Of a DNA stretch of 64,000 bases, positions 7,417-17,000 are shown one piece after another. Numbering within the stretch: position 1 is the first letter of the stretch; each line of letters starts with the position of its first letter. A program made the translations under genes and the position numbers. Source of the stretch: a virus; IMG/VR virus record IMGVR_UViG_3300034104_001007, positions 1 through 64,000 of that record; one strand, given 5' to 3'. The notes under the pieces were generated by a model. The model made no database searches and was not told the DNA's origin. It saw nothing but the letters and a program-made list of their open reading frames with translations.

Positions 7417-10223
7417 GATATAATCATCTAGATATGTTACCTGAAGAGGCATTCCAAAAAGTTGGAAAGTCTATAAAACTATACGGTAAAGGTGGAGGTA
7501 CCACTCAGTCTACAGGTACCACATATACAACTAACGTACCAGAATATGCTCAGCCGTATGTTGAGACGATGTTGGGTGCAACCCAAAAACAACTATTTAA
7601 TATGACCCCAGCAGGGGAAATAACTGGTTTTCAACCCTACATACCATATAGCACAAACGCACAAGACTACGTTGCTGGGTTCTCCCCCATGCAACAACAA
7701 TCTTTCCAAGGCGCGGCTAACTTACAGACTCCAGGTCAATTTGCAGGTGCCACAGACTTAGCAGGTGCAGCGGGTTTAGGTTCATTAGGTGCAGCTGGAC
7801 AAGCCGCTAACTTAGGGCAACAAGCAACTAACGTAGGTTTAGGCGGTTTAGGTTATGGTGCTATGGGGGCTGATTACGGTGCTTTAGGTGCTCAACAAGG
7901 TCAACAAGCTGCGGGTTACGGGGCTATGGGTGCGGGCTACGGGGCTCAAGCAGGTCAAGCTGGTGCTAACTTTGCTCAACAAGCGACTAACCCTAACGCT
8001 GTTCAAGCGTACATGAACCCATACTTACAAGCTTCTCTTGCCCCTCAAATAGATACGATGCGCCGTCAGTATGGCATTACTGGTACTAAACAACAAGGGC
8101 AAGCAACTCAAGCCGGTGCGTTCGGTGGCACTCGTGAAGCACTTATGGCGGCTGAAAATAATATGGCTATGAATGCTGCTATAGACCAAGCCATTGCTCA
8201 AGGGTACAACACTGCGTTCCAAAACGCTCAGCAGCAACAACAGTTCGGTGCTAACTTGGGTCTACAGGGTCAACAAGCTGCTATGCAAGGTGCCGGTATG
8301 GGTATTCAGGGTCAACAAGCAGCAATGCAGGGTGCTGGTATGGGTATGCAAGGTGCTCAAACAGGCTTACAAGGTGTTGGTACCGCTCTACAAGGTTATG
8401 GCCAAGGCCAACAAGGTCTCAATACAGCCCTACAAGGTTTAGGTCAGGCTGGTCAAGCTGCAGGTACATTGGGTCAGTTAGGTACTCAACAACTAGGTGC
8501 GCAAAAAGATATTATTGGTCTTCAAAGTCAGCTAGGCGCACAACAACAAGCGCAACAACAAAATATGATTAACCAATCTATCCAAGACTACGCTACACAA
8601 CAACAATACCCAATGATGCAACTAGGTATGATGTCTAATATGTTGCGCGGTTTACCTATGCAAGGCGTTACAACTCAGTCTTACCAAGCTACTCCTAATG
8701 CATTAACTCAAGGTATCGGTGCACTTGGTACAGGCTTAGCGCTATCTAACGCGCTAGGCGGCGGTAAGGCAGCAGGTGGCGAGATTAAGTCTTATGCTAA
8801 AGGTGGGATTACTTCATACGATATTGGTGGCGAAGTTAAAAACGATTTATACGACTACTCTCCAGAAAAGTTAAAAGAAGTTATTAAATCATCACAAAGT
8901 GAGACTGTTCGTAAAATAGCTAAAGAAGTATTGCAGGATAAAAGCCAAAGCTTTGCTCCCGGTGGCATCATTGCGTTTAAAGCGGGTGATAAAGTAGAAG
9001 AAGAGAACCCTGACTATGGTAATTTTCTCGGTGATGTAGTTTATGCCGCAAGCGAATTAGACCCAATTAAATATATATCTGGTCAAGGTAAACGGCTTGG
9101 TGAAAGAGCTGTAGAAGGTGCGGGCGTAGCAAAAGGCATTGCTGATAAGTTAGTTACAGGTGCAGGATATAAAACACCAGCACCAGCAGCACAGCCACAA
9201 TTAAATGGCCCTTATGCACCAAATGTAGACCCTGCAGTAGTTGCAGATAAACAAGCGCAGTTGTTAAAAGCTAGAATGGCCGCAGAAAAACCAGCTAAAG
9301 AAAAACCAGTGGGCCCACCGCCAGAAAACGCGGCTCCTGCTCAATCAGCAGCTTACATGCCATCAGAGCAAACTACCGCAGCAGGTATATTGGCAGGTGC
9401 ACCTCAATCTATTCAAGACTACATGAATAAAAATCCTGATACAGGTGAGACAGTAGCGCAGCTTGCAGCAAAACGTCAGCTCGAAAAAGAAGCGTTCTTA
9501 GGTCCCGATACCGCAGGTGCTGAATACCGTAAATCAATTATGGCTCAAAAAGCCAATGCTAAAGACGAAGCTGAACGATTACAACAAATGCGTCTAGCTG
9601 AATTCTTTGCTACATGGGGTTCAACTCCTGGCCCTACTTTGGTTGCAGGTATGGAAGCAGCGAAGAAAACTATCCCTAATATAATCGCTGATAAAGCCGA
9701 CCAGAAGAAAGCAGCTGCAGAATTAGATAAAATTATCTATGGTTTAGACCATGCAACTCGCTTAGAGAAAGCAGGCAACTGGGAAGAAGCAGCTAAAGAG
9801 AAAGAAGCGCTAGCTAAAGCCTCACAAACATGGGGCGGTAAATGGATGGACTTAGCTGCACAAGCTTCTCAAAATGCCACCTCATTACAACGTGAAGAGA
9901 TGTCTAATAAGAGTGCGGAAAAACGTCAAGCAATGGGCGATAGGGCACAGATTGAAGCAGCAGGAATAAGAGCATCAGCCGATAAAACCGAGCAAAACGC
10001 GTTGAAAGCACAATCTATTTGGTCTTCTGTGTATAATAGTGCTTTAGGTAAATACTCAGCGATTGACCCTGAAACCGCAGATGAAAAAGCAACCGCAGCT
10101 GCGGATGCAGCATTAACACCAGCACAACGCGAAACATTAGGTAGGGGAGCTACTTCATCAGGCCCAACTACAGGAAGTGTTGTGATGGATAAGTCAGGGA
10201 AAAAAGTCTGGCAGCAACACTAA
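7413..10223 (+). CDS. Gln/Gly-rich internal virion or tail-channel protein
   Basis: The 936-residue protein begins with an ordered N-terminus (VPEYAQPYVETMLGATQ), then long Gly-Ala-Gln repeats (units like GQQAAMQGAGMG at about residues 285-340). A helical block PYLQASLAPQIDTMRRQ with AFGGTREALMAAENN follows, then a disordered half and a helical C-terminus. The block around AFGGTREALMA recurs in podovirus DNA-ejection or internal-core proteins. It overlaps the previous gene by four bases and precedes the giant internal protein, consistent with an ejected-protein set. Confidence 0.55.
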   Translation: MRYNHLDMLPEEAFQKVGKSIKLYGKGGGTTQSTGTTYTTNVPEYAQPYVETMLGATQKQLFNMTPAGEITGFQPYIPYSTNAQDYVAGFSPMQQQSFQGAANLQTPGQFAGATDLAGAAGLGSLGAAGQAANLGQQATNVGLGGLGYGAMGADYGALGAQQGQQAAGYGAMGAGYGAQAGQAGANFAQQATNPNAVQAYMNPYLQASLAPQIDTMRRQYGITGTKQQGQATQAGAFGGTREALMAAENNMAMNAAIDQAIAQGYNTAFQNAQQQQQFGANLGLQGQQAAMQGAGMGIQGQQAAMQGAGMGMQGAQTGLQGVGTALQGYGQGQQGLNTALQGLGQAGQAAGTLGQLGTQQLGAQKDIIGLQSQLGAQQQAQQQNMINQSIQDYATQQQYPMMQLGMMSNMLRGLPMQGVTTQSYQATPNALTQGIGALGTGLALSNALGGGKAAGGEIKSYAKGGITSYDIGGEVKNDLYDYSPEKLKEVIKSSQSETVRKIAKEVLQDKSQSFAPGGIIAFKAGDKVEEENPDYGNFLGDVVYAASELDPIKYISGQGKRLGERAVEGAGVAKGIADKLVTGAGYKTPAPAAQPQLNGPYAPNVDPAVVADKQAQLLKARMAAEKPAKEKPVGPPPENAAPAQSAAYMPSEQTTAAGILAGAPQSIQDYMNKNPDTGETVAQLAAKRQLEKEAFLGPDTAGAEYRKSIMAQKANAKDEAERLQQMRLAEFFATWGSTPGPTLVAGMEAAKKTIPNIIADKADQKKAAAELDKIIYGLDHATRLEKAGNWEEAAKEKEALAKASQTWGGKWMDLAAQASQNATSLQREEMSNKSAEKRQAMGDRAQIEAAGIRASADKTEQNALKAQSIWSSVYNSALGKYSAIDPETADEKATAAADAALTPAQRETLGRGATSSGPTTGSVVMDKSGKKVWQQH

Positions 10224-10239
10224 TTAGTTAAGGATTATC

Positions 10240-13200
10240 ATGCAACCAGTAGAAATTCCTGGAGTCGGTACTGTTCACTTTCCAGATAATATGTCCGATG
10301 CTGATATTGGGCGTGTAATCGAAAAGCAAATTATTCCGCAACATCAAGCTGCTCAAAAAGAGCATGAAAAGAAAACCGGGTTTGTTGCAGCTACTAAGGC
10401 TGGTTTTTATAGTTCATTAGGCGCAGCTGAACGGGCTATTGGCGAAGCAACTGGTAGCAATAAGCTCAAACAATTAGCTAAAGAAAATGAGCTAAAAGCC
10501 CAAACTACATTTGAGCCAACAACCGAAGAAGATGTAGCTAATGCCCAAGGCGTGATGTCAACTGCGGCCAAATGGTTACGCAAAAACATAGCTGAGCCCG
10601 GTGGTGGTATCGTCGGTGGTTATGGTATACCTATTGCTGCAGCCCCTATTGCAGCTGCTATTGCCCCTGAAGCTGTTGGTGGCGCTGCATTAGCAGGATT
10701 AGCCGGTGAAGAATTATTAGCTGCTACTGCAGCACGGGCTGCTGCAAACGAGGCCCGTAAACGTTTAGTTGGTGCAGCTGCATCATCCACTATCGCAGCC
10801 CCTGCCGAGATGGGTTATAACATCCAAGCCCAAGAACAAGCACATCCAAACGAAGCAATTAATTTAACTGCCGCAGCCCTATCAGCTATTCCCCAAGCTG
10901 CGTTAGTTGGTTTTGGTATGCCCGGAACAAGCTACATTAATAAATTAGTGCCACAACTGGCGCCGATTGCAGAAAAGACACTGGTTCCAAAAGTTCTATC
11001 TGGTGAGCTTACGCGCGAAGAAGCCGCAGCCCAGCTAGCTGGTAAACTCCCACAATATCTAAGAGCCATGGCTGCGAATACGGCTGCTGGTACTGGCATG
11101 ATGGTTGGTACTGAGACTATCCGCCGTGCGCAAGCTGGTCAAGACATGATGAGCTTAGGTGAAGTAGGTGAGGCAGCAAAAACAGCAGGTCTATTATCCC
11201 CATTCTTTGCAGCTATGCATGGTTCAGACCGTGGTGTGGCAGAAGGAAAACTAACCGCAGCATCCGAGCAGCGTGCAGCACAACTGCGCCAAGAACAAGA
11301 TGCGATTGATATAGCGGAACAACGAGCTGCTGACTTAGAAGGGTTGCGCCAGTTGGATGTGACCTATGCAAAAGTCTACGAAGAGCTTGGTGCAAGGAAA
11401 GAACAGACTGCCAGCTTATTAAAAGAAACTAAGTTAGCCGAACGCATCGGTAAATCAATTGAAGACCATCCTGATATTCAAGCGTTAAATACCCTTGAAG
11501 GTACTAAAGCATTCCTTAAAGATTTAAAAGCTAATAAGAACTATACTGAAGAAGAGAAGCAAGCACTACGCCCACAACTCCAACAGTACATGCAGAAGTT
11601 CAAACAAAAAGACACTTCCTATAACAAACTAAATGAAGAGCAACAAAAATACGTAGGTCAGATTGAAGCGCTTGAAGACTTGCGTGAGATTGGTGTACCT
11701 ACTACAGCTAAGTTATTAGATGTGCCACTTGAAGAATTACAAGCAATGCGTCAGACAGTTGATGAGAAAGCCGCGGACAGCTCCACACCTAAACGCGACA
11801 TCAACAAGCTTGACCACATGGCAACACTAATTGCTGATGCTATCGCAAATCATCCTACGACTGTAAACGCGGCTAAAGCCGCTCAACGCATTGCCGATGA
11901 AGCTGATTTTAATCGTGTACTTGAAAGAAAACATGCGGAAGAAGCGGCGTTAACCAAAGCACAAATCGCTGAAAATGAGCAACGAATCAAGTTAGCTTCA
12001 TTGAAAACACCTGAGTTACGTAAAGCATACTTAGAAGACCAAGCCCGCCAAGAAGCCGCAAGAACTAAAGAAATCCCTGCAGAGCCCAAGCTTACCGCTG
12101 AACAAAAAATGGCGCAGTTGGAAACTACACTGCCAGAAGGCATCAATCGCGAAGATTTTAGAGCGCAACAGCTAGCTGAAGAAGCACGATATAAAGCAGA
12201 ACAGCAACAACTTGAAGCCGATAAGTTCTATTTGGAACGCCAAAAACCGCCAAGAAATGAAGTGGTTAAACCAATTGAGGAGCCTGTAAATGAGCCGACT
12301 ATCAACGATGTCAAAGGACAAGGAAACCTCTTCACCCCAAGAACAGGAAAACCCACAGCCGAAGCCATGCGTGGTAATGAAAGTGGACCAGTCGGTGGTG
12401 TCGCTGAGCGACCAAGAAGTGAGTCAGGCGTGGAAGTGCCTGCAGGACAACCAGCTGCCGTTGTCCCCAAAACTGGAAGAGCTGGAGCAGGAGCACTGGG
12501 AGATGTTGCTGGAGTACCTGTTAGAAACGCAGGACGAGATAAAGGAAATGTGGCTGCAGAAAAGGTTACATTAAAAGAAGCTATTGCAAATCGCATGAAC
12601 GATATCTTTGGTATAGCCAGAGAGATGCATAAAAATGATGTTGTACTTCCTGAAGAACTATCCGATATGCTTCACGAGTTAAGGGCTAACCCACCTAAAG
12701 CAGCAGAGTTTGCTGATTGGGCTGCCAATGTAGAAGCTCGCGTTAAAGAAGCTAAAGCATATATTAAAAGTACTACAAAAGAATCGGTTAAAAAATCCAT
12801 TGAAAAAGATACAGATGTACAGAAAAAAGCGGCTGAAGTACATACACTAAAAAAATTAGATGCTGATTCAGAACAAGCAATAAAAGACCTTCAAGATGCT
12901 GTCTATGGTCCTGAAGGTATTATGGAATCAAAAGGCAAACGTAAAGGCGAGCGCGCACCTAAAGAAGCTAAAGAGCCTACGACCGTTGATGCGATGGAGC
13001 AAACAATTAAAGATTGGTTTAATCCAGTATGGTTGGCTCGCGCGCTTAAGAATGGCTCAGTGCGTATTTCGGAATCTATTGCTAATACAGACTTACCTGA
13101 AAAAACTAAAGCCGAATTTGATAAGAGTAAGGCTCTATACTTTGGTCGTGACGGTTCAATCTACTTCTTCACAGACAACATTCCTAAAGGAAATGAGCTA

Positions 13201-16200
13201 GGGGTTATCTTACATGAGATTGGTGAGCATAAAGGTCTTGATAACTTAATAGGAAAAGACCGTGTAACAATGATGTCAAACCGTGTTCGTGATATGGCTA
13301 CTGGTAAAGGTGGTAAGTTAGACGTCATTATTGCTAAGAAAGCTTTAAAACGCATTGAGGGTATGGAGGGTGAGAAGGCTAATAAAGAACTAATTGCATA
13401 CTTCGCTGAGATTGCTGTCAATGAACATAAGATTATTCCGGGCGGTAAAACTGAAGAACCATCCAAGCTAACTAAGACTTGGATTACAAACCTATGGAAC
13501 TCTATCAACAAAGCGCTAGAGAAACTCCACCTGAATATTAAAGACTTCAGTGCACAAGATTTGGTTGATGTAGTGCATGGTGCAGCCCGTTTAGAAATGG
13601 GTCGTGAAGGTGAGATGGGTCCGCGTAATCAGAAGTTTGATTCACAGTCTAAACTATCCGAAGCTGAAGAAGCCGCAATGAAGGCCAAGGGGTACACTGT
13701 ATTTAAGACCCCACCAAAAGAAACCTTTGCTCAGTCCATGAAAAACTATGCTAATGCCGACACAGGTAAATTGCGTGGGATGTTGGATACTATCGGCAAC
13801 AAGATGGTTGGTCCTTTGTTCTCAGCACACCGCAAGGCCAACGCATACTACGGACCTGAAAGTTTCTACACCAAGACTACTAACAAGATTCGCGGCACGA
13901 TGTTAATGCAGCATACCCTGAACTCAATGAACTTTATCATTCAGGCTATGAAAGAAGGTTATGTTCGTATAGACAATAAAGGTTTCTTTGATGTAGCCAT
14001 TGATAAGGTTAACAACATTCCTCAGCTAGCGGTTAAATGGAAAGCTATCGATAACGCTATGAAAGCCAAAGGCATGTCTGACGGTATGGTTGAACAAGCT
14101 AAAAAGACTATGGCTTACGCTGACCGTTATAAAGAACTTAAAGATAAGAACATCAAAACACCAGCTGAATTTACTGATGCGTCATACAAATGGGGTAAAG
14201 AACTTCAGAGAGAGTATGCTGCGGAGTTTAAAGAGTGGCGTGATATGTACAACGTGATTCGTAAAAATAACCGCGAAACGCTTATTAAATCAGGTTTGAA
14301 AACTGCTAAAGAAGCAGACGAATGGTTAGACCGTGCAGAGTACTTGCCTTTATATCGTATCACAGAGAGCGAGGGTATGGACGCGGTATTCATGAACAAC
14401 TTAACTGCCGCTGTACGCGAACAAAAATTGGGATTTAAAACAGAAGAATTTGATGTTGGCGACCCAATGGAGAACATTGTTAAGAATCAAATGTGGTTAG
14501 GTCAACGGATGATGCGCAACCATACTGCATTACGTTTAGCTGAAGAGTTTAGTGAGGTTGGTCTTGGTCGTTGGGTTAAAGGCGGTCAAGCTAATGGCAA
14601 GAATGTATTCTCCGTTCTTAAAGACGGTGTGGTTGAGCACTTTCAAGTAGATAACCCTAACGATGCGGCAGTCTTTATCTCTGCTCCAGTATTCCAAAGT
14701 GGTGCACTAAACATAGCTCGTGCTGTTACCGGTACATTACGCCGTGGTGTTACTATTACTCCATCGTTTGCGTACCGTCAGATGTGGGCCGATGCTGAGC
14801 GTACATGGATGCAGTCAGGTGGTCAACATAGCTTTGCAAAAACAGTAGCGTCATCTATTAGCCATCAAGGTAAGAACTTATTAAATGATTCTGAGAAAGC
14901 TAAAGAGCTAGCTCGTCACGGTATTGTTGGTCAAGTGGATATTCAAGAAGGTTTTGACCGCATGGTTCAGCATTTGATGGGTACGCACAATGACACATGG
15001 CTAGGTAAAGCAGAGTCTGTACTTGAGCGCGGTGAGCGCATAGCCCGAAACAGTGACTTATCAGCTCGTGCTACTGTGTATGATTCAGTGGTTGCGCAGG
15101 GTATGAAAGAAGGTCGCACGGATTTAGACGTGCTTAGAAAAGAAGCGGCGCTTCGTGCACAGATGATGATTAACTTTAATCACAAAGGTACTTCTGCGTT
15201 TGCTCGTATGATGATGTCTTCAGTACCGTTTATTAACGCGCGTATTCAATCTGACTGGCGTTTAGTAGATGCATTGAAGGGTAACATCCCGGGTATTACA
15301 AAAGAACAAGCACGTAAAATGCTTGCAATGAAGGTAGGTAAGTTCGCCACATTTACCGCTGTATATGCGATGGCCCGTAGCGGTGACGATGATTATGAAA
15401 ATGCAAATGATGAAGTCCGCAATCGTAACTTCCTAATCAATGCTGGTGGTGTACCATTAAAAATACCTGTCGCACCTGAGTACTTAGCACTTAAGGCAGC
15501 ATCTGAACATACCTATAGGTTGTTAACAGACCAAGAGTTTGAGGATGGTGAGAAAGCGCGTAAAGCGATTGGTGCTGGATTACGTAACATGCTAATCACT
15601 CCAACAGACATGATGCCTACAATCGTGACGCCTATGATAGAGAACATAACTAATTACTCGTTCTTTAATGACCGCGCGTTGGTAAGTCCTACACTACAAA
15701 ACTTGCCAGCCAATGAGCAGTATGTTGAAGGTCAATCATCTGAAGCCGCTAAGTATATAAGTAATCTCGGTATGGATATGTTTGGCGATTCATTCAGCCC
15801 AATTAAGATTGACAACGTACTCCGTGGCACCCTTGGTACTGTGGGTCAAGATGCTATGTTCTTAACTAACTGGATTGCAGGTAGTGTATCAGGTGAAGAG
15901 CGCCCCGACGTTAAGTTAAATCAAATCCCTGAGCTTGGCGCGGCATTCTATGATACCGAAGGTAGCCAACGTAAAAACGATTACTATGATTTACGTAATA
16001 AAATAATGCCAATCCATCAAGCACTATTGAAGTATCGTAGTGAAGGGGATTATGAAAGAGCAAGAGAGTATCAAAAAGAGCATGCGGCTGAACTGCGCCT
16101 TGTTCCACAACTTAATGCGATTAACAATCAACTTGAGATTACTCGTAAAGCTAAACATCGTATCATGAGCCCAACTAGTACATTGACTGGTGCAGAGAAA

Positions 16201-16290
16201 CGCGAAGCGTTGGATAAGATTGCTGAGAGAGAAAGAAATCTAATTAACAATCGTATCGTTAAAATGAAAGACCAATTAGAAGAGGAATAA
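10240..16290 (+). CDS. Giant internal virion protein (large polyvalent protein, zincin-like motif)
   Basis: This 2016-residue protein is the largest in the window. The N-terminus (IPGVGTVHFPDNMSDADIG) is typical of phage large polyvalent proteins. Glycine/alanine-rich membrane-active segments occur at about 120-210, and long coiled coils at about 330-700. Near residue 990 there is VILHEIGEHKGL, an HExxxH signature seen in zincin-like domains of such proteins. The C-terminal 600 residues contain large conserved helical blocks (SSVPFINARIQSDWR, NTLTPT-like region, LTNWIAGSVSGE). It is probably ejected with the DNA and may modify the cell envelope or host proteins. The peptidase activity is unproven. 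Confidence 0.7.
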   Translation: MQPVEIPGVGTVHFPDNMSDADIGRVIEKQIIPQHQAAQKEHEKKTGFVAATKAGFYSSLGAAERAIGEATGSNKLKQLAKENELKAQTTFEPTTEEDVANAQGVMSTAAKWLRKNIAEPGGGIVGGYGIPIAAAPIAAAIAPEAVGGAALAGLAGEELLAATAARAAANEARKRLVGAAASSTIAAPAEMGYNIQAQEQAHPNEAINLTAAALSAIPQAALVGFGMPGTSYINKLVPQLAPIAEKTLVPKVLSGELTREEAAAQLAGKLPQYLRAMAANTAAGTGMMVGTETIRRAQAGQDMMSLGEVGEAAKTAGLLSPFFAAMHGSDRGVAEGKLTAASEQRAAQLRQEQDAIDIAEQRAADLEGLRQLDVTYAKVYEELGARKEQTASLLKETKLAERIGKSIEDHPDIQALNTLEGTKAFLKDLKANKNYTEEEKQALRPQLQQYMQKFKQKDTSYNKLNEEQQKYVGQIEALEDLREIGVPTTAKLLDVPLEELQAMRQTVDEKAADSSTPKRDINKLDHMATLIADAIANHPTTVNAAKAAQRIADEADFNRVLERKHAEEAALTKAQIAENEQRIKLASLKTPELRKAYLEDQARQEAARTKEIPAEPKLTAEQKMAQLETTLPEGINREDFRAQQLAEEARYKAEQQQLEADKFYLERQKPPRNEVVKPIEEPVNEPTINDVKGQGNLFTPRTGKPTAEAMRGNESGPVGGVAERPRSESGVEVPAGQPAAVVPKTGRAGAGALGDVAGVPVRNAGRDKGNVAAEKVTLKEAIANRMNDIFGIAREMHKNDVVLPEELSDMLHELRANPPKAAEFADWAANVEARVKEAKAYIKSTTKESVKKSIEKDTDVQKKAAEVHTLKKLDADSEQAIKDLQDAVYGPEGIMESKGKRKGERAPKEAKEPTTVDAMEQTIKDWFNPVWLARALKNGSVRISESIANTDLPEKTKAEFDKSKALYFGRDGSIYFFTDNIPKGNELGVILHEIGEHKGLDNLIGKDRVTMMSNRVRDMATGKGGKLDVIIAKKALKRIEGMEGEKANKELIAYFAEIAVNEHKIIPGGKTEEPSKLTKTWITNLWNSINKALEKLHLNIKDFSAQDLVDVVHGAARLEMGREGEMGPRNQKFDSQSKLSEAEEAAMKAKGYTVFKTPPKETFAQSMKNYANADTGKLRGMLDTIGNKMVGPLFSAHRKANAYYGPESFYTKTTNKIRGTMLMQHTLNSMNFIIQAMKEGYVRIDNKGFFDVAIDKVNNIPQLAVKWKAIDNAMKAKGMSDGMVEQAKKTMAYADRYKELKDKNIKTPAEFTDASYKWGKELQREYAAEFKEWRDMYNVIRKNNRETLIKSGLKTAKEADEWLDRAEYLPLYRITESEGMDAVFMNNLTAAVREQKLGFKTEEFDVGDPMENIVKNQMWLGQRMMRNHTALRLAEEFSEVGLGRWVKGGQANGKNVFSVLKDGVVEHFQVDNPNDAAVFISAPVFQSGALNIARAVTGTLRRGVTITPSFAYRQMWADAERTWMQSGGQHSFAKTVASSISHQGKNLLNDSEKAKELARHGIVGQVDIQEGFDRMVQHLMGTHNDTWLGKAESVLERGERIARNSDLSARATVYDSVVAQGMKEGRTDLDVLRKEAALRAQMMINFNHKGTSAFARMMMSSVPFINARIQSDWRLVDALKGNIPGITKEQARKMLAMKVGKFATFTAVYAMARSGDDDYENANDEVRNRNFLINAGGVPLKIPVAPEYLALKAASEHTYRLLTDQEFEDGEKARKAIGAGLRNMLITPTDMMPTIVTPMIENITNYSFFNDRALVSPTLQNLPANEQYVEGQSSEAAKYISNLGMDMFGDSFSPIKIDNVLRGTLGTVGQDAMFLTNWIAGSVSGEERPDVKLNQIPELGAAFYDTEGSQRKNDYYDLRNKIMPIHQALLKYRSEGDYERAREYQKEHAAELRLVPQLNAINNQLEITRKAKHRIMSPTSTLTGAEKREALDKIAERERNLINNRIVKMKDQLEEE

Positions 16291-16295
16291 AAAAA

Positions 16296-16315
16296 TCCCC
16301 AGCGGGGACTGGGGA
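16296..16315 (-). terminator. Intrinsic terminator at the operon convergence
   Basis: The stem TCCCCAG/CTGGGGA encloses a six-base loop. On the minus strand it is followed by a run of seven T (bases 16289-16295 read in reverse). It therefore ends the minus-strand early operon right where it meets the 3' end of the plus-strand operon. On the plus strand the stem lacks a following T-run, so termination in that direction would be weaker. Confidence 0.8.
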
Positions 16316-16372
16316 CTTAGTCACTACAAGGAGAATGAGCACGATTAAGTGCAAAAGAAGTATAGCATCATG

Positions 16373-16561
16373 TTATTCAATGCGCCATACCCTAACACCA
16401 AATAATCCATTATATACAACACTTTCTATGCGCAATCTATATTTATACTGGCGCGCAATCTTTCTAGCCTCATCCTTAACTTCAGTCTCATCCACGCAAG
16501 GGACAAAGAAACTATCCCCCACCATCATGCTACTTATGGGTAATTCAATCGGTTGTTTCAT
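16373..16561 (-). CDS. Small protein of unknown function
   Basis: The 62-residue protein starts with MKQPIELPISSMMVGDSFFV. It is a compact alpha/beta protein with a basic helix (DEARKIARQYKYRLRIE). It overlaps the upstream gene by 17 bases and is the last gene of the minus-strand operon before the terminator. I do not recognise it. The 'MxVGDSFxV' opening recurs in small phage proteins. Confidence 0.65.
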   Translation of the reverse strand: MKQPIELPISSMMVGDSFFVPCVDETEVKDEARKIARQYKYRLRIESVVYNGLFGVRVWRIE

Positions 16562-17000
16562 AATTTACTACAAACGTTTCCGAATCGAGAACATCGGGAC
16601 CGCCATAATTAACTGCATAATGACTGTACTCATGGAAAGTACTCCATGCATCTTGAACGGCCATAAGAAACTCTGTATCAGGCGGACCATCCCAAAATGA
16701 GGTTAATATCCCTTTATGGTCATGCAGCCCTAGTAGCGGGCATTTATCTAGCTGAAGAAAATCTAATTGCAATTTTCCCATTAGATACCCAAGCAACATA
16801 TTAAGTCGGCTGTTATCATAACTTGCCTCGTCATAGCGTTTTACTATCGGCATATGTTCCATTGCATATCCATCATCGTTGTTGAATAACTTAGCAACCA
16901 TTCGGTTTGTGTATGCCTCATCGATTTTCTTGACAAAATCTGCCTCAGCAAACCCAAAATGCTCACCGGTTTCTGTTAAGCTAACTGTTTGAATACTCAT
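16545..17000 (-). CDS. Protein of unknown function
   Basis: The 151-residue soluble acidic protein overlaps the 3' end of the primase-helicase gene by 20 bases and the next small gene by 17, so it is translated as part of the replication operon. It has several His/Asp pairs (LGLHDHKG, FHEYSHYAVNYGG) that could bind metal, but no family is recognised. Confidence 0.65.
   Translation of the reverse strand: MSIQTVSLTETGEHFGFAEADFVKKIDEAYTNRMVAKLFNNDDGYAMEHMPIVKRYDEASYDNSRLNMLLGYLMGKLQLDFLQLDKCPLLGLHDHKGILTSFWDGPPDTEFLMAVQDAWSTFHEYSHYAVNYGGPDVLDSETFVVNYETTD

Noticed and set aside
16335-16700. Plus-strand frame of 121 codons with AAGGAGA just before the ATG
   Set aside because: The spacing from the ribosome site to ATG is only two bases, and the frame is antisense to two better-supported minus-strand genes. 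Its composition is Cys/Ile/Leu-rich, typical of a shadow.
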